NCBI GenBank assembly: GCA_019648995.1
Contig: BLXT01003724.1
Span: 1,132,912 to 1,196,911 of the forward strand
Reading direction: 5' to 3'
DNA from: Plakobranchus ocellatus
Lineage: Eukaryota > Mollusca > Gastropoda > Plakobranchidae
DNA length: 64,000 nt
Shown here piece after piece: positions 12,001-24,600 of this stretch (the stretch's first letter is position 1; every line of letters begins with the position of its first letter). The position numbers and the translations under genes were made by a program. The notes under the pieces are model-generated. The model was not told where the DNA came from. It was given only the letters and a program-made list of their open reading frames with translations, and did no database searches.

Positions 12001-15000
12001 TGTTGGCTAATTTAATATGACATGACACCTCTTGGGCTTTGAACATATGCTAATGCGTGGTGATATTTTTTTTATAAGCCTGAATTCAAATATATAATAT
12101 ATAGAGGCAATCTCTGGTTATTTCCCTTCATCCTTTGCCAATATTAGAAGTTATTTTCTCATTATCTTTATCACAAACTATATCTATCACCCAAACTCTT
12201 TTTATGGTAGTCAAAAGTAAAACTGCAAAAGTCAAGATGTTTATTTGAAAAAATAAACCAAAAGGAAGAAACAAAAAATGTAACAAGATAACTCTATAAC
12301 TTTATGTTCTCTTAATCAGTTGGATATTGCAACCCACACTTTTGAGAATAATGAACTTTTAATTTTTTTTTTTTTGTGTATGTCTTTAATAACCTTCTCC
12401 AAAAACTTATAAATCTTTACATCTTGGCTAAACATTATCATAGCCCTACTCTGATTTCTTTTATGCTAACCTCACAGAAATGTGTTTCAAGCTGTGTAAA
12501 TAGTTTAAAATGTTCAAAATGCAACTTCTCATTCATTCAAACTGTGATCAAACCAACAAAATGCTTCCAAACATTCTTTCTAAAAAAAACATTTTCCTTT
12601 ATCTCATACAGCAGAGGCTGGAAATAAATTTCTTGCAAAAACGTACCACTCTCAGAGAAGCCATTTGCTAGAATCTGTGTCAAACGACTTGGCTTTTCCA
12701 ATGAACCTGCATAATATAACTCGGTGACCATGTCTGGGTCTTGCATCAGATCTAAGCATGATCTGAATCTTGACCTCAAATCTAAGTTTTCGGGTGCCTG
12801 TTTATAAAAAGACAAAATGTTCAAGTAATGTGTGAAAGAGAGCTTTTACCAAAAAGTCTGAAAATGAAAGTTTCAAAAAATGTTAATTTTCACTTACATC
12901 ATTCTTCTACTCACGAGTTTCATGTGTAAGTGTGCTGTTGGTTGTTCCACCATTGAATGATATATATTCTGTAGACGCCACATCAAAAATGACTTTTGCT
13001 TTGAAAGCATTAGTTTCATTTTAATAACTCAGTATATCTTTATCAATAAAGTGACCAGCTACATAGAAAGATATTTTTCCACATACTCTCTTTTACAGTA
13101 TCCAATGCATGTGTTCTTTCTTTTTCACAATTAGCATAATTGTTTTTTTTTACTTTTTTTTTAATTCGGGTGACAATACCTTCTCTCAATCACATTGCCT
13201 AGTTTTAGATCTGTTGCCTGCTATTTATTGGATTAGCTCATGCAGTTAAGAAAATGTTGAGATTCCATTCATTTGCCAAAGCAGGTGGTAGCTTGACAAA
13301 ATTTTATCTTTTCTAATCATATTCAATGTGAAGTGCAGTTAAAGTCCTTTGCTGCAAATGAAATACCTAAAGTCTGTATGAATCTAAATCTAGAAATTTT
13401 AAATTAGAACTATAAAGACAAGACTTTCTATTTCCTTTCTAAAAAATATGTAAACAGAAAATTTCATTGCTTAAATCAAAATAATTGCAAAGATCAAAGA
13501 CCGTCTTCTACAGCTTTTACTTTTCTTAAATAATACTCAAACCACTACAAAGTGCAATCAAGAATGGCCACTCTCATAAAACCTTATTCCCTTGAGTGAC
13601 AAATCTGATTTTTTGGTTTTGCTTCCAACCTTCGTCAATGTATTGGGCATGGACTGATCAAACATGAACCAAGACAAAGAATGAAGATCCATTTGATAAT
13701 GCGAGAGGAAAACAAACACTTTGCTGTTTCTATTTTGATGATGTATGTACAAATGCAGGCACTGTAATTTATCAAAAATAAATTAAATTAAACACAAAAA
13801 ATAAGTTCTAGTACAGGCAGACAATGATAAAAAATTTTTTATTTGCTTATTTGAAGTAGGGCTGCTTGTGATAACCTTATAGCTATAATTGTATCATATT
13901 GGCAAAATGATTGAATTAATGAGTTAGATGCACTGTATTGGCTAGACAAATAATATAATTCATTCAATACATGGGTACTTTTCTCCTTTTCTATTACCTT
14001 AGAAATAGAAGTGACAGAATAGCGCACATTGATAGAACGGTCCATTTCCATACCCTCTGTGAATCGCATGATGATGTCAGAATTGCTCTCAACATAAAAT
14101 GGAGCGGAAGATTTTTCTAATGGTGGCTCTATCAAGGCAGGTTCTGATTGAGCAGATACAAATATTGAAAAAGCAATAATTATGAAATGGGAATTTCTTT
14201 TAAACTTCATGACCATTAAAGAGTTTCCTTAACTTCATTAATTATTATCTTCAGCATTGTAATTTTTTTATTTTACTTCTGTGTGTGAAGTTGCATGGCA
14301 AAAATGGGCTTGGAGATACTGTTATTGTAACCACTTGATGTTTAAAATCCTTATTTTCTTCAACCTTTGGACAGAGGTAATGTTTTTTACCAATATCTAC
14401 AAAAATCCTTGCATAAACTACCAATTTCTGCTTCTATGCTTTTCCCCTGACACATGAGTTTTCTACATGCCATATCATTATTTCATTGAATTATTTTTGT
14501 GAGAACATTATTCAATACCCCCCCTCCTGGACTGATTTGAGTCAAATTGACTCAAAATGCCGATATTTTTTTAAAGTACTCTGCTTGTAAAGCTATCTAG
14601 ACCTAGAGTTTCTATGTATTCTCTTTTTAAATTGTCTTGCACCAAATCCCACAAGATGGACTTTGCAGCAATACGAGTTTTTCTGTAGTGATTGCAGTTT
14701 TGATCTTTTATATAGGAAAAATGCAGTACTGGTAATATAAAGATGGCAAGCAACAGACCTTTGTTTGACACTTTTATGGCAGAAATGGCTGAAGATTCAG
14801 ACATGATACTAATTATTTTCTGAAAGGTGAACAAAAAAGTGCATCCAGACAAAGAACATGATGTCTTAATTACTTGATTACTTATTGCCATCGCAGTTGT
14901 CATCATCATCATCAACCTTGTTGTTATTGTTGTTGTTTTTTTGTTTTTCTTGTTGCTGTTGTTGTTGTTGCTGCTGCAGCTGTTACTGCTATCATGAAGG

Positions 15001-18000
15001 TGTGGCTGATGGAATTGTTGCTGATACTGATATAATGTAATTGTTACTGCTGCTCTTTCTACTGTCATGAGGAAAATGACAATATTGATTATGATTTGAA
15101 ATTTTAATTGAAAATTTATTTCAATTACAATACTGCTCATCTCTTGTCAAGTTTGTGACCACCGTATTTATGTACTTGAGGCCTGTATTCTGACTATTTG
15201 GGTCAATTTACCCTATCAGGCTTTCACATGACAACATGGCATCAGTCCACGGGGGATAAAAGCATTTTATTTTCTGTAACACATATTCCTTGTTTAAAAT
15301 CATCAATCAAGATCCCTAAAAAAAAAAAACCACTTATATCTTAAACTATGATTTAAGCAGGTGGCTCATTTCTCTGTAACAACTTCTCCAACTGACACTG
15401 ATCTAAATATGCATAAATGAAGTTCAGTGTTCAAAAAGAATTTGGGGTTATATGATCTTTATTGAATAAAGAAAAAAAAACCAAAGGAGGTGATTGAGGT
15501 AATGTTTTTAATTTCAAGAAACTGGTGTCTTTTATTTGTTTTTTATTATTTGTTTGGGTTTTTTTTGTGACTATTTGCATATATATTGCTTTTCTATATG
15601 CTCAGCTTTATAAAACCAGTTTTCCATTTTATCTTTATTAAAGTTTTAAAATCAATTATTTTAAACTGTTTACCTTCTGCTGGCACAACAGTATCTAATG
15701 TTGCTTGTGTAATGTTTGTCTGTGCTGTTTCCAGTTGTAATGCTAAAAGGTCACGCTCTGAAATGTTAGACACACAAGATATTATTTCAACAAAATGACA
15801 ATTAAATTATGCCAATTTAATTTAATTAAGAAATCTTATGCCATTCACTTGTTTTATTTAGAAACATAATAACTGATAGAAAATCAAATTAGAGAGCTTC
15901 TAATAATTCATAGCCTAAGAAGATTTGATATGAGAGAATTAAGTTAGTTCCATTGGTAATATATTATATAATATATATTCTTTCCTTTAATTGTTAACAT
16001 CACTCTAATATGGTTCCTCTTTCCAGCTATTTTCAGAGACCTTGAAATGATCAACGCTGAAAGATATCAAATCAGTTTCAACTAATCACTATCACTATCA
16101 TGATAGTTAGAAAGAAGAGGGTTTTAGCATTTTTAAGGTCTGCTAAAGCATACAAGAGTAACAAAGAACAGGTTGTGCATGCAAGAGAGGAGCCACAAGT
16201 AAAAGAGGTAGGAGTTGCGGAAATTTCTAAGAGCTCATAAAAATTTTTTCAAAGCCTATTTTACACTCCTTTCAATACATACCAACTTGTAACTTATCTC
16301 TGCGCACCTTGTCATGATCAGACACAAGTTTGTTGAGCAAATCATTTTGAGATTTTACCTGTATGAGATTTTTTTAAAATATATTTCCTTTTGCTCCTGC
16401 TAAACCTAATTTATGTAAAAGCAAAATGAGCAGGTTCATTTGAAATGTACACTCAAATGTAAGATTTAAATTTGAATTAAATGCAACACATTTATTTGAA
16501 AATTCATTTCTAGTGCTAAATCTCTGTATTACAATACAAAATAACTGAGACAAGAATCTAAGAATAAAACATAAAGAGGCTGAGAAACTACTATTTGGAT
16601 TGGGATCAAAGCCTATGCAGTATAAATATAGATTTAGAAAGAAAATTGGGCAACCAAAGAGAAACAGAAACTATTTCAGGCAGGGGGAGAGAAGATTCAA
16701 ATCATTGTCTACTCCTTCGTACCTAATAAGATAACTTTTTTTATAGATTACAGCTATAAATTTACTCTCTAAATAAGTTTTATGATATTTCATGATAGAT
16801 ACCAAATGTTTCAACTGTAAAATTTCATTGCGGAACTTCATGGCACAACACAACTGAGCTTGATATGCTTCTTTACTCTTTGTTTGCCTGTAATGTAAAT
16901 AAAATGGTAGCATTATTTGCTACAGAACGACAATGTATCCATTAAGGGGCTTTTAATTGCTACAGAGTAATGATGTATCAATAATGGCTTGTTAATTATT
17001 ACAGAATAATGATTATCAATTAAAGGGTAATTAATTGCTACAGAATGACGGTGTATCAATTTAAGAGGCTGTTGATTGCTACATAGTACAGAGTGATGAG
17101 CCATTTTTTTTTCGTGATATGTTGTTCACTCAACTACCAGACATTATGCCAACATTTATTTTTTTTCAACATGTTTAATGACTCTGCCTGTCCTTTGTTA
17201 CCAGGCCTAGCCTAATGTAAGAAAATTTATAACGATTCCTTATCGTATGACTTTATTCAAATGCAACTTCATAAAAGTAGGCCACTTTTTTTATACCTGA
17301 TAAAATCGAGCACCCCAGCTTATGGTGTTAATGATCTTCTGCGTAGACGTAGTGCAGTAAAGCGTTAGCGTCATTCATTGAGGGCCATTTGTTCTTTAAT
17401 CTTTGAGCTATGTAATGGATTGCTTTGTTTTGATTTAAGTAAAACAGCTTTATAGATCTACTCTAGCTTATTTTGATAAAAACAGAGCAGGATAATTAAA
17501 GGGTTCAATGGAAAAACAGGGATCCATATTTTCCTTTTTCTTAATAGTTGTCTGGTCCATGTTGTAGAGGCATTTTGCTTTTTTAAGAGTGTTTTTAAAA
17601 AGGAAACTTACATTTTCTAAATGAACCTGTCTCAAAAGGTGTTGATTACACAGAGGGGTTAATTAAGACAGTAAAAAATTAAACTTACAATGAGATTTAA
17701 TGTTGCGACATCCTCACACAGTCATCAACTTCTGCTCCCTCACTAATGTTGCGACATCCTCACACAGTCATCAACTTCTCCTCCCTCACTAATGTCGTGA
17801 CATACTCACAGTCATCAACCTCTCCTCCCTCACTAATGTTGCGACATCCTCACAGTCATCAATCTCTCCTCGCTCACTAATGTTGCCTCACTTGCACACA
17901 AAAATGCTGCATTATTTACAACAGTGCTGTAACATAGTGAGTATTAGGGGATGTAACTTTGTACAGTTGTTGAGAGTAATTGCCTGTCCTGATTTTTTTC

Positions 18001-20123
18001 TGAAAGCCCACATCATTGTCGTCTTTATATTTCATAAAGGCTTCGTTGAATTTTGCATGCGACTTGTACTGCCGCTGAAGAAAACTTTCCATCTCTTGCA
18101 GTGATGAATGAGTGAATGTGACTTGACTAACCTCAGGCACCCTATATTTTTAGCGCCTGCCGCAGGAGACAAAGGAAATGGAAGTGGAAATAGCTTAGGT
18201 AAAAAGAAAAGCTAGGCTAGGTCTACTCGCCAGTCACTGAAGAGTTACAAAAATCCTTTGCGAACCGATAATCGTTACTCTGAAGTAATTTATGGCTCGT
18301 TAATTCATATATCATCACTCTGTAGCAATTGATACATCAAATAAAATAGCATAATGCAAAAGCATTAAACATTAAAATGTTTTTTTACCTGTGCTTTGTA
18401 TCTGCATTCCTTGAGCATAAAGCTTTCTGCATCTAACATATTCCTGACTTAACAAGTGATGTAAAAGTTAGAGACATCTTTAAAGCCAGCTTAATAATTG
18501 CAAATGAAAAGTTGAAAAGCATAAGGGAAATATATCAACTCTAATAACAGCAGTAAAAAAAGTGATGTAAAACATACACAAGGCCCATTCACGGCTACAT
18601 ATAAAAGTGCTGTTAAAAATTTTTCTTCCATATTTGTCTGTACAAATTATTAGATTACCTCTACAGTCTAAAAACCCCTTTTGGGTAAAAAAATTTTTTA
18701 AAGGTCTTTCCTACTGTATAAGAAAAATGTGAGGTTAAAAAATATCTTTACAGCCAAAAAATCTTTTTTATGCTTTCAGCTCAATGTCTTTATATGTTAA
18801 AAGAGATATAAAATTTGCCTTGCATAGATTGATGAAAAATGAATGCATTGGCTCCATATTAGTATACTGATGCACCCAAAATAAAGAAAAAACATTTTAA
18901 CGTACTACAGTATTGTTTACTTTCTGTTACAATAAATTAAATTTGGCATGTTCTTTTCTATTCTTATCAATTCATCATGTATCTTGGGATCCTTTAAAAC
19001 ATTTAGTTCCAGGACAGCTGTGCCTGAATTCGTCTATATTTCATGTGTATCAATCTATTCAACAAAATGAAAAGAAACACATAAAAAAAAGATATGGTTT
19101 TTAAAGTAGTTATTAATGATTCCATACTACCATATTTTTAATTCTTGATCAATCTCATAAACGTCTGGATCTTTTTCTTTAGTGACAGCTGAATTCAACA
19201 GACTGTGCCCTTAGGGAAAAAAAATATGTTATTTTTTATTTTACCTAATTATTTTTTTTAAGAATAAAAGCAATGAAATGAAACAATGTCAAATTTGCAT
19301 TGTGTTTGACAAGTAAACAAAAAAGAAAGTTTTTCTGTAATGTGCAGTTTAGGTTCCTAATGAATGAAGACATACTTTTAATAACGACAAATTATGATTA
19401 GATTTTAAAATACACACATAAACATATGTTTGAAGTTTCTATCTGATTTCACCAACCTGTAAATCCAGGCAAAAAACTCATCAGCGTGCAGTTGGTAAAA
19501 GCATCGGCAAGTTCACTGTAATTTGAGGAGGGAAGAATGATGTTTTATGTTGTATTTGTGTTGGGTGTTTTTTAGTTTTTTTTGTTTTTTAAGAGGGGGG
19601 GGGGAGACAGAGTGAGACAGAAACACATACAGGTAGATTAAAAAAGAGAGGAAAGACGGGAAGACTCAAATATGTATTACAATAGTACAAATAAAATTGC
19701 TATGACATAAAAGCTTATACTTGAAAAAACTAAGAGGCAGACACAAATTGAATTGAATCTATATCGGAATTTTGTGACATTGTCATGGCTGTTGTATTAC
19801 TGCAATGTGAAGGTGACATTCACTCAGACTCTCCATACCTCCATTTGCTGTTCAAGATGACATCATCACTGAAACCGAATTTGCTGAAGAAATCTACAGC
19901 AGAATTATCAGCATGAACAACAACTGCATCATGATTCCCAACCACCACTGGAGAAATGCATTTCTGAAATCACCATTATAAATTGGATTATCTTAAAGCA
20001 AACAGTGTTTTTTTTTTTAAACTATTAAACAAGAATTCTTCACTTTAACCTAAATTCAGCTTCTCAAACTTAATGAAAAAAATTACTTATTCCTTGGCCT
20101 ACATCATATTCAAAGTTTTCATT

Positions 20124-20185
<62 letters not shown>

Positions 20186-21569
20186 AAGAGAGAGAAGGGG
20201 AGAAAGACAGGTAGATAGAAAGAGTGGGATGTGGATTAATATGTCCATTTTTTTCTACATATTTTTTTTTCATTTCCATCATAAAGAAGCCATACAAGTC
20301 ACACCTTAAACTTTAATTTGTTTGGCATTATCAAGCAGCATGCACATTGTTTTGATGACAATCTTCTTGATTTTTTATTGAAATATATCAAGCAATTTTG
20401 AGAATTTCAAACTTTGTTTCTTAAAATGTTACTTTTTCTTTCTTTCAAGTTTTAAATAGATGTAAGCTGCAATTTTATGTATTTCCCTCATTTCTTCAAT
20501 GTATGAAATCAGAGTACAAAGAGTATTTCATTAAGGCTGAATGTATTTTATTCTTTCTCATGAGAAGGCTTCAGTTGTTTTAGTTTTATTTGTTTAATGA
20601 GTTCTGCTCTTTGGCTAATAACTGCACAGCTATAAAGAAAAAGAGTAAATATATCAATAATGTGTTTAAAATTCTCAATGGTAAGAACTCTTGAAACCAG
20701 TTTAAATGTCTTGCATGTCAAATATTAAATTTCACATTGTTTAATTAATTAATATATTCTAAGAACATTTTGCCCAGTACTTTTTGCATATGAAAGCTGC
20801 ATGGAGATATGTTGTTTGTGTGTCAAAATATATAAATGTTTAAAAATGTTTAGATATATTTATACAAGAAAATATGACTTTCAATTCCTCTACCTTAAAA
20901 CTATCATAGGTAAGATTTGACATACTACGTTTGGTAAATGACAGTGTCTACTTTTACAACAATGATAAAACTATGAAAAGTATACAAATTTTCCACTCCC
21001 AGAAACTAATAGATAAGTATAAGGATCTGGAAGATGCTATGGTGTTTGAAGGGAATGAAACTAATGAAGTAAAAAATACAACAACTAACAAAAAGTTATT
21101 TTAACAAATTTGAGCAACATAGAGTATATATACAATTTTTTTTTTTTTGCCCTTAGGCTTTATCATAAAAAAAAAAATGATGTTCAAATTTGCTAAAATA
21201 AGTTTTAGTAGTCGTATTCTTTTACTATATTGACAATAACAACAAAAAAATATTGAAACAAAATTTGACACATCTGCCAGTAATACAATCATAATAGCAT
21301 GAACTTACTGATAACAGGTAACGACCAATCCTGTATTTGCGATACCGTGGGCGTACACTTATGAGTGTAAGATGTATCACTCTTTCCTTGTGAGCACTTT
21401 AAAAAGTAGAAAAGTTTGATGTCTTTTACCAAGCAATAAAAATATGAATATCACTTAAAACAATTTTTTCAAGCGTGCGATTATCATCTTAAATCTCATT
21501 AATATCATTCAAGAAATGAAAGTATAACTGAAGAATATATTTATATATATATATACACACACACACACA

Positions 21570-21628
<59 letters not shown>

Positions 21629-24600
21629 CTCTACTCAAATATTAACTTCACTATCCAGCAGACTCACATGAATTTCCTTTCAAATGTAGCGCAACCCAAC
21701 AGCCTGTTTTCAATGCCAACCATAGATGGCTTGATTACTCCAGTACATTTCTCCCTCTGGCTGCGCCGCTCTATGCTGTTGCTTATGAATGTGTGAATTC
21801 CTTTACTATAATTCTCCTCCTCTCTGAAAGATTGCAAGTTTTCTTATCAAAATAACTAAACAAGCTGTGCATTTTTGTGAAAAAGTCTATCCATCGTATG
21901 ATCATATAAAATATAACTTGGTGACATACTTCATATTTTTCCATATCAGAAGTTGTAATTTCTGTTCAGAGCAATTTTAGAATTTAAAAAATATAATAAA
22001 GATTACAAGCAATAAGATGTAAAAAGGAATGAAGAAAAATCAATCAAAAGTTAATTTAAAATTATTCTGAATTGACAACAGTATAAATGGAAGTATTTTA
22101 AAGTTGCGATCTTTTTTTTACTTCCTTTAAATAATTTTGGGGGTAAAAAAGTTTTGGGCAAAAGCATCTTAGCTCTATCAAATTTTGGCAATTGTGGAAT
22201 TAAAAAAAAAAGAATTCTAGAACCAATTGAAATTGTAAAACGGGTATCTCGTTCATTTATTATATGGGATTATTTTAAGACAATGTAATAAAAAAAGTCT
22301 ACGTCATATTATTCTCTTGCACTTGTTTCATGCATTTCTAATCTTTTTCAATAAAGTTATAAATGGGCAAGATCATCACTACTCACTTGATGCTTATTTA
22401 CTATTAATTTACTCTGTGAGTACCGTTCAGTATTATCTTTATACCGGTATATAATATCTAATTGCCAAATAAAATTTTTTTCCAGGTTAAGCATTTATCT
22501 GGTCTATGCTGTGAGAAAAAAAAGAATAAGAAAAAAGACCCACTCCTCTTCATCTTCTTCATCATTGTCACTGTCTTCATCTGAGTCACTGAATGCTTCT
22601 ACAAATGCGCTCAAAACTGGTTCTTCTTCCTTTAAAATATTCTCAGTTTCATTTATCCTGCTTGTCCAATCTTGTTGCATTGCGGCATCTGATTCTTCAG
22701 GTTTCTTCTTTTTCTCCTTGTTTTTGACTTTGATACTACGTTCTGTCATGTTATCAACAGCATCTTTGTGTGATAAAAGAGTAAGATACATTGAGTTTAC
22801 GAAATAAATAAAGTCATTTGTAACATTTGTTGCTCTAAAAATATACTTCCCTACCATGAAGTTTACAAAACATTATGATGGAAGACCAAAAGGAAAGTTT
22901 GATGAGTGCGCAAGGAGATAAGTATTTTGAAATGAATTAAAGATTTGCTGTATATTCCCTTTAATGAGAATTAATGCTTTACAAAGGCTTCCAAAAATGA
23001 GAAAAAAGCCATGACATTAACACACATAATGAAATAAGGTTACTTCTAGGCTGTGGTTTTTTTTCATTACCAACTTTTCTTACATAGGTTTTCTTTCTAA
23101 ATATGTCTGTGATAAATGGGCAAGAAAATGTATAGATGCTGCAACAGAATAAGTAGCAAGAAACAGCTATAAAAAAATTAGCAATAATAAGATCAATAAA
23201 TATGAAATTTAAAGGCAAAAAAAAAAATTTTCATGATTAGTATTAATATTACAAACCTTTTAAATCTTGTACTAAGACAATTGTTCTTGCCCATCGCGCA
23301 CATACAGTAGTATAAATTGTGTCCGATTCCATATCAGATAAAGATATGTCATACAGCCCCACAACAGCGTGCAACAAATCTCGATTTGAGACCTTGATAG
23401 GAAGGATAACATAAAGATATCTATCAGGATCACACAGATATACAGCTTAAAGAAATAGGGAAAGAAAATCATAAACTTTTATAATTGCAGCAAAAGGGAC
23501 CAATAAAGCAGGAAAGAAGGTAGTGACATGAATAAGTGTATAGGAAAAACTCCTGAAAGGCAAATAAAAGGAAACAAAACATATTTGGTCTCATTTAGAT
23601 TTTATAATTTACGAGCGAATCAACAGGACCCTTAACGGGGGTTTCACGAATGGCATGAACTCAAAAAAAAAAAAAAGAAAAGAAAAGAAAAATCAAAGAT
23701 ATAGTACTTTGCATATCCTTGCTTTTTTTTTTTCAGCTTTGCCTAGATCACTAAACAAAACATCTCAAGTTCTATGCTTTCTGTATGTTGGGTTATTTCA
23801 AAAGTTTTCCGACTGTCCATTAATCTGGCAAATTTTCTGCTAAAACATTAACACTTTTCTCACAGAGTTTTAGGCAGGTGCGAGTATCTCAATCTGTTCA
23901 CTCCTGCTACTCCTAAAAAAAAAAGTTCAAAGCTACTTTTCTTACGTGTAAAGATCACCTCACCTCGACTTATTGTAAACATCACAATTTATTTCCACTT
24001 ATTGGTAAAAATTTTGTATTAAAGTCTAACATGGGACTCCCTCCTTTTAACTTATCAATAATAAAGGGGAAAGCATGATGTAATAGAAGGAAAATCAATT
24101 TAGCTCTTATAATATCTAGATCATATCCTTTTACACTGCCATTTTATAGCACAGGATTACTTTGGTGGACAGTTTAATCTAGGCCACTAGTTAGAGCAGG
24201 TCACACCAACAAAGCTACCTTTATCCCTGCAAAAACCTTCGCCAATGTTCATTCACTTAAACATACATTCAATAATCCTCTTTTGGCAACCAATATACAA
24301 GAAATATCTTCAGCAGCAGCAGCCGCAGTAGCAGTAGCAGTAGTAGTATTTTTTCTATGAGGATCAGTTTTCTCAATCCCACAATAGTAACACTTGTACC
24401 TTTATTTCTACAATGACGCTTTTTTCTTTCTCTCTCTTCTCACTCCTTTCCTCCTTCTCTGATCTTCTTTTTTTTCTGTTCTACATGAGTTAAGACTAGG
24501 TATGACATTTCTCACGAAAATATGGTCATCTCAAGGTAATCCTCTAACACCAAGTGCGATCTTGTTAGCAAAGGTGAACAAATCAAACAAGTTACAAAAT

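Larger units (their letters stand above)
16915..18340. mobile_element. repeat element with inverted subterminal repeats, filling intron 8
   Basis: Left side (16915-17103) carries four to five units of about 42 bp around GCTACAGAGTGATGATGTAT. The right side (18262-18340) carries about two copies of the same unit inverted. Between them lie a 46-bp minisatellite and about 1 kb of unknown sequence. It begins about 38 bp before exon 9 and ends about 49 bp after exon 8. The layout resembles nonautonomous DNA or Helitron-like elements with central tandem repeats; the family is not proven. Confidence 0.5.

Noticed and set aside
14571-15140. 189-codon minus-strand frame with Asn, Lys and Thr runs
   Set aside because: Covers an imperfect triplet repeat in an intron; exons 11 and 12 splice across it in phase.
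20073-20309. Frames rich in Arg-Glu or Ser-Leu on both strands
   Set aside because: Translation of the (GA)n microsatellite.
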